A stretch of DNA of 7,047 bases from Bacteroidota bacterium (GTDB lineage: Bacteria; Bacteroidota; Bacteroidia; Chitinophagales; LD1), in the NCBI GenBank assembly GCA_018267355.1, contig JAFDYP010000581.1:1-7047 (forward strand), given 5' to 3'. The position numbers were made by a program, and so were the translations under genes. This document shows positions 5,038-7,047 of the stretch, one piece after another (the first letter of the stretch is position 1; each line of letters starts with the position of its first letter). Below the pieces are notes generated by a model. The model was not told the origin of the DNA. It saw nothing but the letters and a program-made list of their open reading frames with translations, and made no database searches.

Positions 5038-6471
5038 ATGACAAGAGAAGAATGGTTTCGGATGGCTGCAATACTTGGTGCAGGTACTATGCTGCCCAAG
5101 GGCCTGCTGGCTGAAATGATCACTGCGGATAATGGCCTCAAGGCCAGTGATTTCGGCAAGGACTTCATCTGGGGTACGGCCACGGCTGCCTACCAGATAG
5201 AGGGCGGCTGGAATGCAGACGGCAAGGGGGAGTCTATCTGGGATCATTTCTCACACAGGCCGGGCAAGATAGCCCGCCATGAGACTGCCGATGTGGCTGC
5301 AGACTTCTACCACAAATATGAGAGCGACATAGCGCTCATGAAGCAAATGAATATCCCTGCTTTCCGTTTTTCGGTGGGCTGGTCACGTATACTGCCCAAT
5401 GGGATAGGCCAGGTCAATCAAAAGGGTATAGATTTTTACAACAGGGTGATAGATACGAGCCTGAAAAATGGGATAGATCCCTGGCTGACCTGCTACCACT
5501 GGGACCTACCGCAGGCACTGCAGCAGAAGGGAGGCTGGACCAATAGGGATATACTGGGCTGGTTTGAAGAGTATGTGGCCCTATGCGCCAAAAGCTTTGG
5601 TGACAGGGTCAAAAACTGGATGGTATTTAATGAGCCGATGGCCTTCACCGCCCTGGGCTACCTGGTAGGCAGCAATGCGCCCGGCAAATTTGGCTATCAC
5701 AACTTTTTCGCTGCGGCGCATCATGCCACCATGTGCCACGGTGTGGGCGGACGCACGCTGCGCAGGTTGCTGCCGGCCGCAGCCAATATAGGCACTACCT
5801 TCTCCGTGAGTCACGTAGAGGCTTTCAAAAATCTATCAAAGAATGAGGAAACGCGCAGGAGGTGCGATGCATTGTTCAACCGTCTCTTTATAGAGCCGAC
5901 GCTGGGCCTCGGCTACCCATACCGTGACCTGCCCGCGCTGAAGCATATTTATAAGTTTATCCTACCCGGAGATGAGGCGCTGATGCCTTTTGATTTTGAC
6001 TTCATAGGGCTGCAAAACTACTTCCGCGTGATCGTGAAGAATTTTCCGCTGATCCCTATGGTACATGCCATCAACGAGTCTCCAAAGAAACTCGGCCACC
6101 CGGTCACTGCTATGGGCTGGGAGGTATACCCGGAGGGTATTTATGATATACTGAAGCAATTCTCACAGTACAAGGGGATCAAGAATATCATCGTGACGGA
6201 AAATGGTACGGCATTCCCGGATAAGGTAGAGAACGGCGCCGTGCATGACCCACAGCGTACTGAATATATACAGTCGTATCTGAAGCAAGTACTCCGCGCC
6301 AAACACGATGGCATCAATGTAAATGGCTACTTCGTATGGTCCTTTATAGACAACTTTGAGTGGGACTCAGGCTACAGGCCGCGCTTTGGTATCGTTTATA
6401 ATGATGTGGCAGATGAGAAGCGCATCATCAAGGATTCCGGCAAGTGGTTTGCCGATTTCCTCAAAAAGTAA
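5038..6471 (+). CDS. GH1 family beta-glucosidase (broad beta-glycosidase)
   Basis: A retaining beta-glycosidase of 477 residues from the ATG at 5038. An in-frame TTG at 5014 would add 8 residues but falls in the proposed -7 element, so ATG is preferred. The GH1 barrel begins at FIWGTATAAYQIEG (43-56). Acid/base Glu199 lies in VFNEP and nucleophile Glu388 in VTENG. Glycone-site residues visible are Gln53, His155-Trp156 (CYHWDLP), Asn198, Trp435 (VWSFIDN) and Glu441-Trp442 (NFEWDSGY). Around 40 residues precede the barrel, with a hydrophobic stretch MAAILGAGTMLP (9-20) after TREEWFR. This looks like a Tat-style leader lacking the second Arg, so export is possible but unproven. It diverges from the redox operon. 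A 27-base gap without a recognisable terminator separates it from the next gene, so the two may be cotranscribed. Substrate is likely cellobiose or other beta-linked disaccharides or aglycone glucosides; specificity cannot be read from sequence. Confidence 0.93.
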   Translation: MTREEWFRMAAILGAGTMLPKGLLAEMITADNGLKASDFGKDFIWGTATAAYQIEGGWNADGKGESIWDHFSHRPGKIARHETADVAADFYHKYESDIALMKQMNIPAFRFSVGWSRILPNGIGQVNQKGIDFYNRVIDTSLKNGIDPWLTCYHWDLPQALQQKGGWTNRDILGWFEEYVALCAKSFGDRVKNWMVFNEPMAFTALGYLVGSNAPGKFGYHNFFAAAHHATMCHGVGGRTLRRLLPAAANIGTTFSVSHVEAFKNLSKNEETRRRCDALFNRLFIEPTLGLGYPYRDLPALKHIYKFILPGDEALMPFDFDFIGLQNYFRVIVKNFPLIPMVHAINESPKKLGHPVTAMGWEVYPEGIYDILKQFSQYKGIKNIIVTENGTAFPDKVENGAVHDPQRTEYIQSYLKQVLRAKHDGINVNGYFVWSFIDNFEWDSGYRPRFGIVYNDVADEKRIIKDSGKWFADFLKK

Positions 6472-6498
6472 TTTAGTAATCAAACTCCGGACTAAACT

Positions 6499-6990
6499 AT
6501 GAGAACTATTGCGTTCCTGCTTTTCACAGGTGTGATGCTGACCGCATCTGCTCAAAATAATAATGGCCCCAGTCCTGCCTATCAGGACCTCAATGCTACA
6601 TATGCCTCAGCGGCCGCGTGGAGCTATAAAGCGCAGGAAACTGTATACCACTACAATGAATGGTCTATAGGCGCAGACGGACGACCCAGGCGCAGCCGTG
6701 CGTATCAAAATGGTCGCAGGAACAGAAACACGGGCATCGGACTTTTGATAGGTGGTGCGGTGAGCCTGACTGGGGGCATAGCCATGCTCACGGATGGCAT
6801 CATTAGCATCAAAAGAAGAAATATATACGCTACTACCTCGGGCATCTCAGAGGTGGGGCATCTCTACGAAGCATACTTTGGAGCTATTTTCACTGCTGCG
6901 GGCCTGGGTATGATCGTGCCGGGAGCTATCCTGCTACCCAAAGGCACCAGGCAAATGCGCCGCGCACAAGAGCGCATGGCCAATCCATAA
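6499..6990 (+). CDS. Small secreted/membrane protein of unknown function
   Basis: A 163-residue protein I do not recognise. It has a clear signal peptide: Arg2, hydrophobic residues 4-14, then TASA|Q with cleavage about residue 18. An N-terminal soluble stretch (19-75) is rich in Tyr and Ala and ends in a very basic patch (GRPRRSRAYQNGRRNRN, 61-77). Two hydrophobic segments follow: GIGLLIGGAVSLTGGIAMLTDG (79-100; Gly-rich) and AIFTAAGLGMIVPGAILL (129-146). A basic tail (KGTRQMRRAQERM) follows. The two Gly-rich segments, separated by ~28 residues, could be a membrane hairpin. This layout is seen in small Bacteroidota envelope proteins of unknown role. It starts 27 bases after GH1. Codon use and base composition look like its neighbours. 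Coding is well supported by the signal peptide and uninterrupted frame. Confidence 0.75.
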   Translation: MRTIAFLLFTGVMLTASAQNNNGPSPAYQDLNATYASAAAWSYKAQETVYHYNEWSIGADGRPRRSRAYQNGRRNRNTGIGLLIGGAVSLTGGIAMLTDGIISIKRRNIYATTSGISEVGHLYEAYFGAIFTAAGLGMIVPGAILLPKGTRQMRRAQERMANP

Positions 6991-7023
6991 GATTTCTTTA
7001 ATCCATCTAAAAAATACTGATCG

Positions 7024-7047
7024 ATGAAAACAAAATTTCTTTTATGC
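7024..7047 (+). CDS. Start of a downstream gene, probably exported (3' end missing)
   Basis: ATG at 7024 opens eight codons (MKTKFLLC) to the window end. Lys-rich residues then hydrophobic ones resemble the start of a signal peptide, and the Cys at position 8 is too early for a typical lipobox. It lies 33 bases after the previous stop in the same direction. Nothing more can be said about its product. Confidence 0.4.

Noticed and set aside
2129..6471. A polysaccharide utilisation locus
   Set aside because: Only two glycosidase genes are present, separated by an unrelated operon on the other strand. No SusC/SusD, transporter or sugar-responsive regulator is in the window.
6472..6496. TTTAGT/ACTAAA inverted repeat after GH1 as a terminator
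   Set aside because: The stem is only 6 AT-rich pairs with a 13-base loop and no T-run.

Overview
The window looks like chromosomal DNA from a Bacteroidota bacterium, probably a Chitinophagia-type member (the class is inference). Four things point that way. The start codons lack Shine-Dalgarno sequences. One promoter fits the Bacteroidota primary-sigma consensus (TTG, 19 bases, TAnnTTTG). All three clear signal peptides end in AxA followed by Gln, the Bacteroidota 'Q-rule'. The families (YkuK-type RNase H fold, YigE-type phosphodiester glycosidase, Ig-like plus GH27) are also at home there. No mobile element, tRNA, rRNA or CRISPR array is visible. Genes are densely packed, and the longest non-coding stretch is about 170 bases.

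Layout. Bases 1-1455 (+) hold the 3' part of a cupin/JmjC-like Fe(II) oxygenase gene, then a secreted phosphodiester glycosidase (NAGPA-like) gene, 9 bases apart and probably cotranscribed. Bases 1467-1958 (-) encode a YkuK-type RNase H-like protein, convergent with the pair before it. After a divergent intergenic region (1959-2128), 2129-3532 (+) encodes a secreted GH27 alpha-galactosidase with an N-terminal Ig-like domain and a shortened C-terminal domain. Bases 3537-4938 (-) form a tight three-gene redox operon, transcribed in the order FMN reductase, OsmC-family protein, [4Fe-4S]/CDGSH protein. A second divergent region (4939-5037) carries a near-consensus promoter and an 8-bp inverted repeat. 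Then come a GH1 beta-glucosidase (5038-6471, +), a small secreted or membrane protein of unknown function (6499-6990, +) and the first codons of another gene (7024-7047, +).

Functionally there are two themes. One is periplasmic or exported glycan hydrolysis (GH27, GH1, phosphodiester glycosidase). The other is a cytoplasmic flavin/thiol/iron-sulfur redox unit set between the two glycosidase genes. No SusC/SusD pair or sugar-responsive regulator is in view, so this is not recognisably a polysaccharide utilisation locus. I see no clearly novel multi-gene system. The most noteworthy items are the redox operon, the promoter/inverted-repeat arrangement in front of GH1, and the abbreviated GH27 C-terminus.
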